From Chromohalobacter nigrandesensis (GTDB lineage: Bacteria > Pseudomonadota > Gammaproteobacteria > Pseudomonadales > Halomonadaceae): a stretch of 64,000 nucleotides of DNA. Below, in pieces: positions 1 through 9,712 of this stretch. The DNA lies in NCBI RefSeq assembly GCF_023061285.1, contig NZ_JAKGAM010000004.1:1-64000 (forward strand). Direction: 5' to 3'. The notes beneath the pieces were generated by a model. The model did no database searches. It was not told where the DNA came from and saw only the letters and a list, made by a program, of their open reading frames with translations. The position numbers and the translations under genes were made by a program. Positions within the stretch are counted from its first letter, which is position 1, and the number at the start of each line of letters is the position of its first letter.

Positions 1-1
1 A

Positions 2-20
2 CGCCGGGCAAGGCCCGGCG
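2..20. terminator. GC-rich hairpin at window edge
   Basis: An 8-bp inverted repeat (CGCCGGGC / GCCCGGCG, 3-nt loop) lies 32 bases past the stop of the minus-strand outer-membrane gene. Any T-run would lie beyond base 1, so its role as a terminator is only probable. Confidence 0.35.
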
Positions 21-51
21 CCTTGTATAGCGCTGCACGCCGAGGCGTTCT

Positions 52-654
52 TTAGAACTGCCAGCCTACGGATGCGGAGAAGGAATCGATCTGGTAGTCG
101 CTGTCGAAGTCGTAGCGTTCATATTCGGCGCGCACCAGGAAGGGGTTGAAGTTAAACTGCGCACCGGCACCGTAGACCGGGTCTACGCCATCGTTGTCCT
201 TCAGGTCGGTGCTCGCACCGCCGAGATTACCGTCGACGTCGGTTTCCCACTTCGCCATGCCCGCCTTGGCGAAAAGCTCGAACCAATGGGTGATGGGCAG
301 CTTCCCGACCAAGCTGACGCCGTAGGCTTCTGACTCGAGGTCAGTATTGGCCGTGTCGTTGCCCTTGAGCTCGACACGCCCGAGGTCCGCATAGAACGCC
401 TCGGTGGCGAAGTAACGGTTGAAATTGTAGCCGACGAAGCCCTTGAAGACATTGTCGTCATCGTCGGTATCGAAGTCCTCGCTACCCGACTCGATAAAGT
501 CGTCAACGTCGTCGTCATCGTTTTCCAGCGAGCTGAAGCCGGTCCCGATGCCGACGTATAGGCCTTCGGGATTAGGAGCGGCCATGGCGTTGGGTGCGAG
601 GACGAGCAGCCCCGAGGTGGCGACGGTGGCGGTTAGCAAAGCCTTGAGTTTCAT
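52..654 (-). CDS. Small outer-membrane beta-barrel protein (OmpA-type barrel / porin family)
   Basis: A 200-residue protein with a classic signal peptide (MKLKALL, hydrophobic core, ANAMA-A cleavage site) at residues 1-24. It then shows alternating amphipathic strands and ends in Trp-Gln-Phe, the C-terminal aromatic signature recognised by the BAM complex. This predicts an eight-stranded outer-membrane barrel with no C-terminal peptidoglycan-binding domain. Residues about 45-65 form an Asp-rich surface loop, in keeping with a salt-adapted organism. The reading frame is open further upstream, but ATG 654 is preferred because AAGGAG lies six bases before it and the signal peptide starts there. 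Its ligand, if any, cannot be told from sequence. Monocistronic, with its own promoter at 794-823. Confidence 0.8.
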   Translation of the reverse strand: MKLKALLTATVATSGLLVLAPNAMAAPNPEGLYVGIGTGFSSLENDDDDVDDFIESGSEDFDTDDDDNVFKGFVGYNFNRYFATEAFYADLGRVELKGNDTANTDLESEAYGVSLVGKLPITHWFELFAKAGMAKWETDVDGNLGGASTDLKDNDGVDPVYGAGAQFNFNPFLVRAEYERYDFDSDYQIDSFSASVGWQF

Positions 655-793
655 GAGGTTCTCCTTGATTGTCTCATCACGACGTATCCTGGTGCATTGG
701 CTTCGTTGCGTGGCACTGGGGCGGTCGTAATGGCATGGCATCCTGCCGTTCATTCCATGCCCATTTGGCATGTAGAAGCGAACGAGCGTTTTA

Positions 794-823
794 TATCTAA
801 GCGTCTGTCTGGCCCATTGACAA
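794..823 (-). promoter_or_regulatory. Sigma-70-like promoter of the outer-membrane protein gene
   Basis: On the minus strand TTGTCA (823-818) is followed after 18 bases by TAGATA (799-794), about 140 bases before the ATG at 654. Good -35 and fair -10; assigned by eye. Confidence 0.45.
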
Positions 824-875
824 GGCGAACAGTGTTAAAAAACGTACTCGGGCGTAGGCATATGGCGACGCCCAT

Positions 876-903
876 AAAAAACGCCCCGCATTGGCGGGGC
901 GTT
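876..903 (-). terminator. Rho-independent terminator of acnB
   Basis: A perfect 10-bp stem (AACGCCCCGC / GCGGGGCGTT, loop ATTG) is followed on the minus strand by a short T-run. It lies about 50 bases after the acnB stop. Confidence 0.85.
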
Positions 904-951
904 TCGGTGACCTGCACTCTTTCTCAATAGGCGAGCATTGGAAACGAGTGG

Positions 952-3555
952 TCAGGCTTCCTCGGCGACTGGAATAACATTCGCAGCCGCATTCTGGAAC
1001 TCTTCGATTTCATGGAAGTTCATGTAGCGGTAGATTTCACCCGCCATGGCGTTGAACTCGCTCATGTAACCCTTGTATTCCTCGACGCTCGGCAAGCGTC
1101 CCTCGACGGCCGCGATGGCGGCCAGCTCGGCGGAGGCAAGATAGACATTCGCGCCATCGCCGAGACGGTTGGGGAAGTTGCGCGTGGAGGTCGAGACCAC
1201 GGTGGACTTGGGCGCTACGCGTGCCTGGTTGCCCATGCACAACGAGCAGCCCGGCATTTCCATGCGTGCGCCAGCGCGCCCGTAAATGCCGTAGTAACCC
1301 TCTTCCGTCAACTGATGTTGGTCCATCTTGGTGGGCGGTGCAAGCCACAGGCGGGTCTTCAGGCTGCCGGGGGGCTGTTTCTCGAGCAGTTTGCCGGCGG
1401 CGCGGAAGTGGCCGATGTTGGTCATGCACGAGCCGATGAAGACTTCGTTGATCTTCTCGCCGGCGACGTCGGAGAGCAGGCGTGCGTCGTCAGGATCGTT
1501 GGGCGCGCACAGCACAGGCTGGTCGAGTTCGCTCATGTCGATCTCGATCACGGCAGCATATTCGGCGTCGGCATCGCCACGCATCAGGCTGGGGTCGGCC
1601 AGCCACTCTTGCATGGCCTGGATGCGGCGCTCCAGCGTGCGGGCATCGCCGTAGCCATTGTCGATCATCCACTTGAGCAGGGTGACGTTGGAGTTCAGAT
1701 ACTCAGCGACTCGTTCCTCGCCCAGGGTGATCGTACAGCCGGCGGCACTGCGTTCGGCGGAAGCGTCGGAGAGCTCGAACGCCTGCTCGGCAGTGAGATC
1801 CTCGAGGCCTTCGATTTCCAGAATACGGCCCGAGAAGAAGTTCTGCTTGTTTGCCTTCTCGACGGTCAGCAGGCCGTCCTTGATGGCGTAATAGGGAATC
1901 GCATGTACCAGGTCACGCAGCGTGATGCCGGGCTGGCGTTCGCCCTTGAAGCGCACCAGCACGGATTCCGGCATGTCCAGCGGCATGACGCCGGTGGCGG
2001 CGGCGAAAGCGACCAGGCCCGAGCCCGCCGGGAAGGAGATGCCCATCGGGAAGCGGGTGTGGGAATCGCCGCCGGTACCGACCGTATCCGGCAGCAGCAT
2101 GCGGTTGAGCCACGAGTGGATGATGCCGTCACCCGGGCGCAGCGAAACGCCGCCACGGTTCATGATGAAGTCGGGCAGGGTGTGATGGGTCTCGACATCG
2201 ACCGGCTTCGGATAAGCCGCTGTATGGCAGAACGACTGCATGACCAGGTCGGCCTGGAAGCCGAGGCACGCCAGGTCCTTGAGCTCGTCGCGGGTCATCG
2301 GGCCGGTGGTGTCCTGAGAGCCCACGGTGGTCATCTTGGGTTCGCAGTACATGCCCGGACGCACGCCGCCCATGCCGCAGGCCTTGCCGACCATCTTCTG
2401 CGCCAGGGTGAAGCCCTTGCCGGTATCGATCGGCTGTTCCGGCTTACGGAAGATCTCGGAGGTGTCGAGGCCGAGTTCGTTACGCGCTTTCTCGGTCAGG
2501 CCACGGCCGATGATCAGCGGGATACGGCCCCCGGCGCGCACTTCGTCGAGGATCACCTGCGTCTTGAGCTCGAAGGTGGTGATGATCTCGTCGCTAGCGT
2601 GACGCGTCACCTTGCCTGCATAGGGATAGACGTCGATGACATCGCCCATGTCGAGCTTGGAAACATCCATTTCGATGGGCAGGGCGCCCGCGTCTTCCAT
2701 GGTATTGAAGAAGATCGGTGCGATCTTGCTGCCGAATACGAACCCGCCGGCACGCTTGTTGGGTACGTTGGGAATGTCGTCGCCGAAGAACCACAATACG
2801 GAGTTGGTGGCCGACTTGCGCGACGAGCCGGTGCCCACGACATCGCCGATATAAGCGACCGGAAAGCCTTTCGCCTTGACCTCGTCGATCTGGGTGATGG
2901 GGCCCTTGCTGCCGGGCGCATCCGGCGTAATGCCATCGCGGGGGTTCTTGAGCATGGCATTGGCGTGCAGCGGGATATCCGGGCGCGACCAGGCATCCGG
3001 TGCCGGAGAGAGATCGTCGGTGTTGGTTTCGCCGGGCACCTTGAATACCGCGATACTAATTTTCTCGGGCAGGGCCGGCTTGGCCAGGAACCATTCGGCT
3101 TCGGCCCAGGATTCGAGCACGGCCTGGGCGATGGCGTTACCGTTCTTGGCGCGTTCGGCGACATCGTGGAAGGCATCGAACATCAACAGGGTGTGCTTGA
3201 GCTGTTCGCCGGCTTCCTGGGCGAGGGCGTCATCGTCGAGGAGTTCTACTAGCGTGGCGATGTTGTAGCCGCCTTGCATGGTACCCAACAGCTTGACCGC
3301 GTGCGTCTTGTCGATCAGCGGAGAAGAGGCCTCGCCCTTGGCGAGGGCGGTCAGGAAGCCGGCCTTGACGTAAGCGGCTTCGTCCACGCCGGGCGGGACG
3401 CGGTTGGTGAGCAGTTCGAGAAGCGTTTCTTCCTCGCCGGCGGGCGGCGCCTTGAGCAACTCGACCAGTTCGGCGGTCTGCTCGGCGTTGAGCGGCTGGG
3501 ACGGCACGCCTTCGCGCGCGCGCTCCTCGGCATGTTGGCGGTAGGCTTCAAGCAC
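952..3555 (-). CDS. acnB: Aconitate hydratase B
   Basis: Bifunctional aconitase B / 2-methylisocitrate dehydratase, the main TCA-cycle aconitase, which interconverts citrate and isocitrate with a [4Fe-4S] cluster. The protein aligns end to end with the E. coli AcnB sequence I know. It has the N-terminal HEAT-like domain, then the swivel domain, then the catalytic domains. The cluster cysteines are Cys710 (in GSCMTN) and Cys770/Cys773 (in PGCSLCMGN). The frame continues upstream to ATG 3576 and 3615. I chose GTG 3555 because it gives 867 residues starting MLEAYR, matching the family N-terminus and length, and has GAGGG seven bases upstream. Single gene between its own promoter (3686-3714) and terminator (876-903). 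Confidence 0.97.
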   Translation of the reverse strand: MLEAYRQHAEERAREGVPSQPLNAEQTAELVELLKAPPAGEEETLLELLTNRVPPGVDEAAYVKAGFLTALAKGEASSPLIDKTHAVKLLGTMQGGYNIATLVELLDDDALAQEAGEQLKHTLLMFDAFHDVAERAKNGNAIAQAVLESWAEAEWFLAKPALPEKISIAVFKVPGETNTDDLSPAPDAWSRPDIPLHANAMLKNPRDGITPDAPGSKGPITQIDEVKAKGFPVAYIGDVVGTGSSRKSATNSVLWFFGDDIPNVPNKRAGGFVFGSKIAPIFFNTMEDAGALPIEMDVSKLDMGDVIDVYPYAGKVTRHASDEIITTFELKTQVILDEVRAGGRIPLIIGRGLTEKARNELGLDTSEIFRKPEQPIDTGKGFTLAQKMVGKACGMGGVRPGMYCEPKMTTVGSQDTTGPMTRDELKDLACLGFQADLVMQSFCHTAAYPKPVDVETHHTLPDFIMNRGGVSLRPGDGIIHSWLNRMLLPDTVGTGGDSHTRFPMGISFPAGSGLVAFAAATGVMPLDMPESVLVRFKGERQPGITLRDLVHAIPYYAIKDGLLTVEKANKQNFFSGRILEIEGLEDLTAEQAFELSDASAERSAAGCTITLGEERVAEYLNSNVTLLKWMIDNGYGDARTLERRIQAMQEWLADPSLMRGDADAEYAAVIEIDMSELDQPVLCAPNDPDDARLLSDVAGEKINEVFIGSCMTNIGHFRAAGKLLEKQPPGSLKTRLWLAPPTKMDQHQLTEEGYYGIYGRAGARMEMPGCSLCMGNQARVAPKSTVVSTSTRNFPNRLGDGANVYLASAELAAIAAVEGRLPSVEEYKGYMSEFNAMAGEIYRYMNFHEIEEFQNAAANVIPVAEEA

Positions 3556-3685
3556 GTTGGGACCCTCGTCAGTCATCGAAACCAGGGCGGGGGCGATGCG
3601 CGTGGCGATGATCACTTCTTACGCACGCACATGGCGAACACGACCGACCTGGCGCAGGTTGTCACCGGTCTAAATAGGCAGCGAG

Positions 3686-3714
3686 ATTCTACTCGAAACT
3701 GTCGACAATGTTAA
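3686..3714 (-). promoter_or_regulatory. Sigma-70 promoter of acnB
   Basis: Minus strand TTAACA (714-709 of this kilobase), 17-base spacer, TAGAAT (691-686). It lies about 130 bases before the GTG start of acnB. Five of six matches in each box. Confidence 0.6.
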
Positions 3715-3829
3715 GAAGGCCTTCTATGACAGGAGCTGAGAGGATGGTCAGCGGCATTGGCCCATGCACGACGGTCGCTGTAGCGGCGCGCTCGCGATAC
3801 CATGCGTGCTTGGGCAAAAGGGAGTCGAG

Positions 3830-4297
3830 ATGGCCGCCAACGAGAGCAAGGCAAAGCGTATCCAGTCGCCATGCGTGGGATTGTGCTCGACGACCGTGGG
3901 TGACCGCGTCTGTCGGGGCTGCCAACGCACGGAAGACGAAATTCGCGACTGGTTCACGCTCGACGTCGAGGCCCGTACAGCGCGCATACAGGCATTGGAT
4001 GCGTTGCGTGTGCGGGTCGCCTCGCGCTTCTTGCATGTCGACGATCCGGCATGCCTGGAGGCGCAATTGATACGCCATCGAATTCGCTTTCGCAGCGAGC
4101 AGCCATCGTTGTCACGTGCCGTGGAATTGCTGCGCGTAGGGCGTACGCGCATGCAGGACTTGAGTCGCTATGGACTACGCCTACATGCAAGCGTCGCTCG
4201 ACTCGCGCCCGATACCTTGTACGCGGCGCTGCAAGAAGCGTTGATGCAGGAAGCGCTCCACCGCCTGACGACAGCACCGACCGAGCCTTCCATTTAA
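3830..4297 (+). CDS. DUF1289 domain-containing protein
   Basis: A 155-residue cytosolic protein whose N-terminal third carries the DUF1289 signature. SPCVGLC, then CRGCQRTEDEI and a Trp, place four cysteines (two pairs) as a probable small metal-binding knuckle. The remaining ~100 residues are helical, Arg-rich and unassigned, so the protein is longer than minimal DUF1289 proteins of 60-80 residues. The start at ATG 3830 is chosen because AAAAGGGAG lies five bases upstream and the Cys motif follows soon after. It is 34 bases upstream of miaE on the same strand, so the two are probably co-transcribed. The biochemical function of DUF1289 is not known to me. Confidence 0.75.
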   Translation: MAANESKAKRIQSPCVGLCSTTVGDRVCRGCQRTEDEIRDWFTLDVEARTARIQALDALRVRVASRFLHVDDPACLEAQLIRHRIRFRSEQPSLSRAVELLRVGRTRMQDLSRYGLRLHASVARLAPDTLYAALQEALMQEALHRLTTAPTEPSI

Positions 4298-4331
4298 CTT
4301 TCATGACCCTCTCAATGGATAGAAGAAAGCC

Positions 4332-4958
4332 ATGTCCACTGACGCAAACGCCTTGCTACCCCAGGAACTAGTGAACTTCTTGCCGTGCGCGACCCCGGAT
4401 GCCTGGGTTCAGGCAGCGCTGGCGCATCCGTCGCTGTTGCTCATCGATCACGCGCAATGCGAGAAAAAGGCGGCCTCCACGGCGATGAATCTGATGTATC
4501 GCTATGTCGAGCATACTGAGTTGCTGACCAAGATGTCGCAGCTGGCCCGCGAGGAGCTTCTGCATTTCGAGCAGGTGGTGACCTTGATGCGCGAGCGGGG
4601 CGTGCGCTATCGCCAACTCAGCGCCTCGCGCTACGCTGCGGGTTTGCGCCAGCATGTGGGTAAGGACGATCCGCAACGCCTGGTCGATACGCTGATCGTC
4701 GGCGCCTTCATCGAAGCGCGTTCGTGTGAACGCTTCGCGTCTCTGATCCCTTTTCTGGATGATGAGCTTGCCAAGTTCTATCGCGCTCTGGTTAAGTCGG
4801 AAGGACGCCATTACGAAGATTATCTGGCGCTGGCGCGGCAGTACGCCACGCAGGATATCGCGCCGCGTATCGCCTTTTTCGCCGAGCGTGAGCGCGAGCT
4901 GATCGAATCACCGGATACCTGCTTTCGCTTCCACAGCGGTGTGCCATCGGCAGCGTGA
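4332..4958 (+). CDS. miaE: tRNA-(ms2io6A)-hydroxylase MiaE
   Basis: A 208-residue non-haem di-iron monooxygenase that hydroxylates the isopentenyl side chain of ms2i6A at position 37 of tRNAs reading UNN codons. Ferritin-like four-helix protein with the expected carboxylate/His ligands: EELLHFE near residue 77, an E-A-R-x-x-E helix near 125, and SEGRHYEDY near 158. Length and motifs match the Salmonella/Pseudomonas family. The enzyme needs O2, which fits an aerobic host. ATG 4332 has AGAAAG upstream. Follows the DUF1289 gene; the partner enzymes MiaA and MiaB are not in this window. Confidence 0.93.
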   Translation: MSTDANALLPQELVNFLPCATPDAWVQAALAHPSLLLIDHAQCEKKAASTAMNLMYRYVEHTELLTKMSQLAREELLHFEQVVTLMRERGVRYRQLSASRYAAGLRQHVGKDDPQRLVDTLIVGAFIEARSCERFASLIPFLDDELAKFYRALVKSEGRHYEDYLALARQYATQDIAPRIAFFAERERELIESPDTCFRFHSGVPSAA

Positions 4959-4992
4959 TCGCGCTCGCCGGCGGTAGCGGCCCAATCAGGGT

Positions 4993-7900
4993 ATGACGAC
5001 GATGACTCAGGAAACCCCGGCACTGCCTCGATTGACGCTGTTCGGGCATTTTTCGATGACGCTGGGGGACACCACGCTCACCCAGTTCAGCTATGACAAG
5101 GTCAAGGCATTGTTGGTCTACCTGTTGCTCAACGAGCAGGCGGCCAATCGTGCCGGGCTGGCGGAAATGCTGTGGCCCGATCAAGGCCTGTCGTCGGGGC
5201 GTACCAATTTGCGCCATGCGCTGCATTGTCTGCGGCAACGTCTCGGCGATGAGGCCGAATCGGTTCTGACGGTTTCGCGTCAAAGCATCGAATTGCGTCT
5301 GTCATCGCATTGGATGATAGATGTGCGTCGCCTCGAGACGTTGCTGCAAGCGCCGCCCGAGATCGGTGCCATCGACGAGTTGCTCACCTTGTATCGTGGC
5401 GACCTGGTCGAAGAACTGCACTTGCCGCAGTGCAGTGATTTCCAGCGCTGGTTGGTCAAGGTACGCGGCGAATGGCGCCAACGCATGATCGCTTATATCG
5501 AATGTGCGTTGGACGGCGACGATAACGTCTCCGAGGAGGTGTTGCGTCAGTTGGTGAGCCGTTTTTCGGGGTATGGTCCCTTTCATGAACGCTTGGTGCA
5601 CCAACTGGCCGAGAAGGGACAAATTGCCGCCGCGCATGAGCAGTTCAATGCCTATCTGGAACTGCTGGCGCTGTCCGGTCAGCAGCCCGATGCCGAGTTT
5701 CTGCAGCTGGCGCGCTATTGGTCGGATGGCGCGCAGCCGACGGCGCCCACCTCGCCCCAGGGCGCTTTTTCGCGGACCGTGGCGCTGGACAGTGCCCCCG
5801 TGCGTGAAGACGAGATCGATTATCGCCAGCTATCGGTAATGGCGATTCGCCTGCATCTTCAGGGCGATTGGCAGGAGCGTGCGCAGGGACATGCCTGTCT
5901 GCTCCTGCAGGTGGAGCTGATGCGTTGGCTGGAGCGCCAATGCCATCTACTGGGTGGTTTCTGGCTGCCTGGCGCCACCGGCGGGCTGGGGCTGGCCTGT
6001 TTCGGCACTCACGGGCCGGCGCATCAGTTGGCGGAGCTGGTGGCGCTGTATGAGCATTGTCGTCGCCAGCTCCCCGAAGAGATTCAACGTCACTGGTCGG
6101 GTAGCGACCCTGCGCCGCGTTTCGAACTGGCTGCGGGGCTCAACAGCGGGCGTGGGTTGTATCTGCCCGAGCGCCGCCTTGCCGACCCCCTTGGGCAGGT
6201 GACGCAACCGGCGCTTGAGCTCATGAGTGCCGCTCAGGGCAGCGAGTTGGTGATTTCGCAAGAGGCGAGTCAGCACATGCCCCCCGCGCTGGATCTGCAG
6301 CCGCGCCTGACGACGCGCCTGCTGGCCGCCGACGGACGAGTACGCCTGCGCGCGTTGGTGCTGGGAGTCGACGAAGGCGGACGCGATGCCACGCCGCCGA
6401 GCCTGATCGGACGCGAAGCGGCACTGCGTCAGTTGCGTGATGCCTTGGCCAGGGTGGTCATCGGGTTGCGCCAGAGCGTGCTGGTGCAAGGTGCGCTGGG
6501 CATGGGCAAGTCGGCGTTGCTGGTGAGCTTCCGGCAACTGGAGCAAAGCCAAGAGGTTGCCCTGTGCTGGCAGCCGACGACGCGGTTGTCGACCCAGACG
6601 CCTTACGGCGTGGTGCGCGCACTGTTGCGCTGGTATCTCGACCGAGATGTCGATGCCTCGACGCTGGCCACCTGGTTGGCCAATGAACCGGCACTGGACG
6701 AATCGCGGCGCGAGGTGCTTTACCATGCGCTGAGCGATGACGATGGTGGTGACGGCGATATCGGCGAGAGTCTCGAGCCGGTCACGGAACTCTTTCATTC
6801 GCTGGTCGAGCGTATCACCGCGAGCCGCCCGCTGGCCTTGGTCATCGATGACCTGCAATGGCTCGATGAACTCTCGCTCAAGGTGTTACTGGCATTGCAG
6901 GCACGCCTGCCGATCAATGTTCCCTTCATGCTGATTGCCAGTCACCATGGGCGCGAGGCGTTGCCGGTGCGACTCAACTGGGACCAGCACATCGTGCTGG
7001 GGCGCCTGGACAGCACCCAGTCGTCACGCCTGCTGGTGCAGCTCGCCAAGCATTATCGCTTGCACATCAGCCCGCGCCTGCGTGAGCAGCTCATCGAGCG
7101 TTGCGATGGGGTGCCGCTTTACTTGCAGGAAATTTGCCGACGTCTCGACATGGATCGCCGCGAGGGGCGTCGCGTCCAGGTGGATGAGTTGCCACGCGGG
7201 TTGCTGGGGCTTCTTTCCAGCCGCATCGAGCAGCTCGATGCCGACCGCGATGTGGCCCATGTCGCGGCGGTGCTCGGGCGTCAATTCCGGGTCGCCTTCC
7301 TGCGCGAATGTACTGGGCTTGGCGAGACACGTCTAAAACAGGTGCTCGATCACATGCAGCGCCTGGAGATCATCGAGCCCTGCCATGGCGAGAGCCCGTT
7401 CGACTATCAGTTCGTTCATCAACTGTTGCAGGAAGCCGCGTACCTTTCTTGTCCTCGCGATGTCAGAGGGCGGCTACACCATCAGGTCGTCACGCTCATC
7501 GAGGAGCGCTTCCCGGCCTTGATTGGCCAGCATCCGGGATATTTCGCGTCGCACTTGCGTCGTAGCGGTGACCATGCGCGTGCAGCGCGTTACTTCGAGC
7601 TTGCTGCGCGGGCCGCTCTCAAGTTGAGCGCCAACCGCACGGCGCTAAAGATGGCCGATTCGGGGCTGGAGTGCCTGCAAGATCTCGCTTCGCAGGAAGA
7701 GCGCTATATCAGCCTGTTGACGGTGCGCGGCCAGGCGGCCTTTGCGCTCGAGGGGCATGGTTCGCCCACGGCGCATGAGAGCTTCGTGCGCGCCAAGGAC
7801 ATGTTGGGAACGCTGGAGGCGCGGCGCGTCGAAGACGACGAAGCGGATGATGAGCAGCCATTCCTGGTGACTTGGGGGCTATGGGTCGGCTGCAGCCAGC

Positions 7901-8883
7901 GCCACGCGCATGCCGATGCGTTTGCCTTGGCGGCGCGCTTGTCGGCGTTCGCCGAGCGCCTCGTCGATCCGCGTTACCAGCGCCTGGCGGATTACGCGCG
8001 GGCGCATTGCGAATATTGGGCAGGACGCGTGCGTCATGCTTTTGAGCATCTCGAGGAAATCGATCCTCTGCATCAGCCGATGGTGCTCGATTGGTTGCCG
8101 TTTTCCGATCACCCACAGGTCGCAGCGGCTTGCTACCATGCCTGGGCCTTGTGCCTGCGCGGCGATTATCTGCGTGCCGAGCAGCAGATCGAGGCGGCGA
8201 TACGCCTGGCCGAGGCTATCAAGCATCCGGGGTCGTTGGCGCTGTCGCTGATTTTCGCCGCGGCCTTGTATCGCCAGCTCGGGCATGTGCACATGGCGGC
8301 GACTCGCGCCGAGCGCGCGCGCGAGGTGACGTCGACGCCGGATCTGCATCTCTGGCATTACGCGGCGCAAGGCATCCTCGGCTGGTACAAGGCGATGAGC
8401 GGCGATCCGCAAGGCCTGGCGCTTCTCGAAGAGAGTATGGAGCAAGTGGCCGAGGCTACGGGGCAGGATCGTTATCAGCGTCCTTTGCTGTGGTACGGCG
8501 ATGCCTGCCTGGCGCTGGGGGAATATACCCGGGCCGAGGACTATCTGGACCAGTGCTTGATGATCGCGCGTGAACGCGGTTCGTTGTATTTACCGGAACT
8601 GACCCTGCAAATGGTACGTGTCCGTCACGCGCTGGGGTATGCACCCCAGGAAGTGCGTCGCTTGGCCGAACAGGCCTGTCGCGTGGCGAGCGAACAGGAG
8701 AATCGGCATCACCAGATCAATGCCTGCGAGATCTGGCTAACGCTGATCGACCCCGATGATGACGATATGCGGCAACGCTTCCGTCAATTGCTGGGTCAGG
8801 TTTCGTTGACCGACGCACCGATGCTGGTGCGCTGGCGCTTGCAACTGGATCGTGCCTTCGAGCCACAGCACGAGCGCTCATGA
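4993..8883 (+). CDS. Large SARP/STAND-type transcriptional regulator with AAA ATPase and TPR-like repeats
   Basis: A 1296-residue multidomain protein. Residues ~10-100 look like an OmpR/SARP winged helix (RLTLFG, then VKALLVYLLL). Residues ~100-245 look like a bacterial transcriptional activator (BTAD) domain. Residues ~275-455 resemble a degenerate class III nucleotide-cyclase fold (LNSGRG, then DPLGQV), without recognisable catalytic Asp residues. Next comes an AAA_16/STAND ATPase with the Walker A motif GALGMGKS near residue 500 and Walker B LALVIDDLQW near 614. The last ~450 residues are helical TPR-like repeats. This order is typical of MalT-like signal-integrating activators with the DNA-binding domain at the N-terminus. 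ATG 5002 is an alternative start, better spaced from AGGG. Target genes and signal are unknown. Confidence 0.85.
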   Translation: MTTMTQETPALPRLTLFGHFSMTLGDTTLTQFSYDKVKALLVYLLLNEQAANRAGLAEMLWPDQGLSSGRTNLRHALHCLRQRLGDEAESVLTVSRQSIELRLSSHWMIDVRRLETLLQAPPEIGAIDELLTLYRGDLVEELHLPQCSDFQRWLVKVRGEWRQRMIAYIECALDGDDNVSEEVLRQLVSRFSGYGPFHERLVHQLAEKGQIAAAHEQFNAYLELLALSGQQPDAEFLQLARYWSDGAQPTAPTSPQGAFSRTVALDSAPVREDEIDYRQLSVMAIRLHLQGDWQERAQGHACLLLQVELMRWLERQCHLLGGFWLPGATGGLGLACFGTHGPAHQLAELVALYEHCRRQLPEEIQRHWSGSDPAPRFELAAGLNSGRGLYLPERRLADPLGQVTQPALELMSAAQGSELVISQEASQHMPPALDLQPRLTTRLLAADGRVRLRALVLGVDEGGRDATPPSLIGREAALRQLRDALARVVIGLRQSVLVQGALGMGKSALLVSFRQLEQSQEVALCWQPTTRLSTQTPYGVVRALLRWYLDRDVDASTLATWLANEPALDESRREVLYHALSDDDGGDGDIGESLEPVTELFHSLVERITASRPLALVIDDLQWLDELSLKVLLALQARLPINVPFMLIASHHGREALPVRLNWDQHIVLGRLDSTQSSRLLVQLAKHYRLHISPRLREQLIERCDGVPLYLQEICRRLDMDRREGRRVQVDELPRGLLGLLSSRIEQLDADRDVAHVAAVLGRQFRVAFLRECTGLGETRLKQVLDHMQRLEIIEPCHGESPFDYQFVHQLLQEAAYLSCPRDVRGRLHHQVVTLIEERFPALIGQHPGYFASHLRRSGDHARAARYFELAARAALKLSANRTALKMADSGLECLQDLASQEERYISLLTVRGQAAFALEGHGSPTAHESFVRAKDMLGTLEARRVEDDEADDEQPFLVTWGLWVGCSQRHAHADAFALAARLSAFAERLVDPRYQRLADYARAHCEYWAGRVRHAFEHLEEIDPLHQPMVLDWLPFSDHPQVAAACYHAWALCLRGDYLRAEQQIEAAIRLAEAIKHPGSLALSLIFAAALYRQLGHVHMAATRAERAREVTSTPDLHLWHYAAQGILGWYKAMSGDPQGLALLEESMEQVAEATGQDRYQRPLLWYGDACLALGEYTRAEDYLDQCLMIARERGSLYLPELTLQMVRVRHALGYAPQEVRRLAEQACRVASEQENRHHQINACEIWLTLIDPDDDDMRQRFRQLLGQVSLTDAPMLVRWRLQLDRAFEPQHERS

Positions 8884-8900
8884 TTGCAGGCTCAGTGTCG

Positions 8901-9629
8901 TCAGATCGCGAATTCGCGTAACTGCGGCTCGGCGCCGTCCTCGACACGTATTTCCCAGCCGCTGCCGGGTCGCCAATCGCCGAGGACGATGCGCTGGGCA
9001 GGCTGACCGTCGAGGTCGACGTCGTGAACTGCCGGGCGATGCGTGTGGCCGTGAATGAGCGTGGTAACGCCGTGCGTGCGCATGGCCGCTTCGACTTCCG
9101 CCGGCGTCACGTCCATGATCGCGTCGGCTTTTTGCGTGTTGGCATCCGCGGATTGCAGGCGCAGGCTCTTGGCGAGCTCCAGGCGTTGTTCGACGGGCAG
9201 GGCGAGAATCTGGGCTTGCCATTCGGGATCTCGCGACATGGCACGAAACTTCATGTACTCCTCATCGCCGGTGCACAGGCTATCGCCGTGCATCAGCAGC
9301 ACGCGCTTATTGCCCAGGGTCACCAGGCTCGGGTCCTCGAGCAAGGTGGCGCCGGCAGCCTCGGCGAAGGCGTGACCGACGAGGAAGTCTCGATTGCCAT
9401 GCATGAAATAAATCTGGGTGCCGGCGTCGCTGAGGCGTTTCAGCGCATCGATGACTTGACGCTCCAGGTCACCGAGATAGTCGTCGCCGATCCAGGCTTC
9501 GAAGATATCGCCGAGCAGGTAGAGCGTGTCGGCGTGGCGTGCCTCGGTTTCCAGGTAGTTCAGAAAGCCGTGGGCGATGTCCGGCTGGCCCGCGTGGAGG
9601 TGCAGATCGGAAATCAGCAGGGTGGTCAT
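8901..9629 (-). CDS. lpxH: UDP-2,3-diacylglucosamine diphosphatase
   Basis: A 242-residue calcineurin-like phosphoesterase that hydrolyses UDP-2,3-diacylglucosamine to lipid X and UMP, the fourth step of lipid A synthesis at the inner membrane. The metal-binding motifs appear in the expected order: SDLHL (residues 7-11), GDIFEAW (~40), GNRDF (~80), a distal His, and HGHTHRP (~195). The family normally needs two Mn2+ ions. It lies downstream of ppiB on the minus strand with an 83-base gap holding a hairpin, and it converges with the large regulator gene with only 17 bases between stops. Confidence 0.95.
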   Translation of the reverse strand: MTTLLISDLHLHAGQPDIAHGFLNYLETEARHADTLYLLGDIFEAWIGDDYLGDLERQVIDALKRLSDAGTQIYFMHGNRDFLVGHAFAEAAGATLLEDPSLVTLGNKRVLLMHGDSLCTGDEEYMKFRAMSRDPEWQAQILALPVEQRLELAKSLRLQSADANTQKADAIMDVTPAEVEAAMRTHGVTTLIHGHTHRPAVHDVDLDGQPAQRIVLGDWRPGSGWEIRVEDGAEPQLREFAI

Positions 9630-9680
9630 CGTGCTGGCGTCCTCATGGGCGTGCGTGTGGCGATCGTCAGATTCGGCCGC

Positions 9681-9701
9681 GCCGCGCCGAATCGGCGCGG
9701 C
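9681..9701. other. Intergenic hairpin between ppiB and lpxH
   Basis: A perfect 9-bp inverted repeat (GCCGCGCCG / CGGCGCGGC, loop AAT) with no T-run on either side. It could stabilise or attenuate the ppiB-lpxH transcript. Confidence 0.45.
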
Positions 9702-9712
9702 GTCGCGCCTTA

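Noticed and set aside
1012-3252. Long plus-strand reading frame of 746 codons opposite acnB
   Set aside because: It is the antisense of a fully conserved acnB gene; its protein is His/Arg/Gly-rich without a recognisable domain, as expected for a GC-rich shadow frame.
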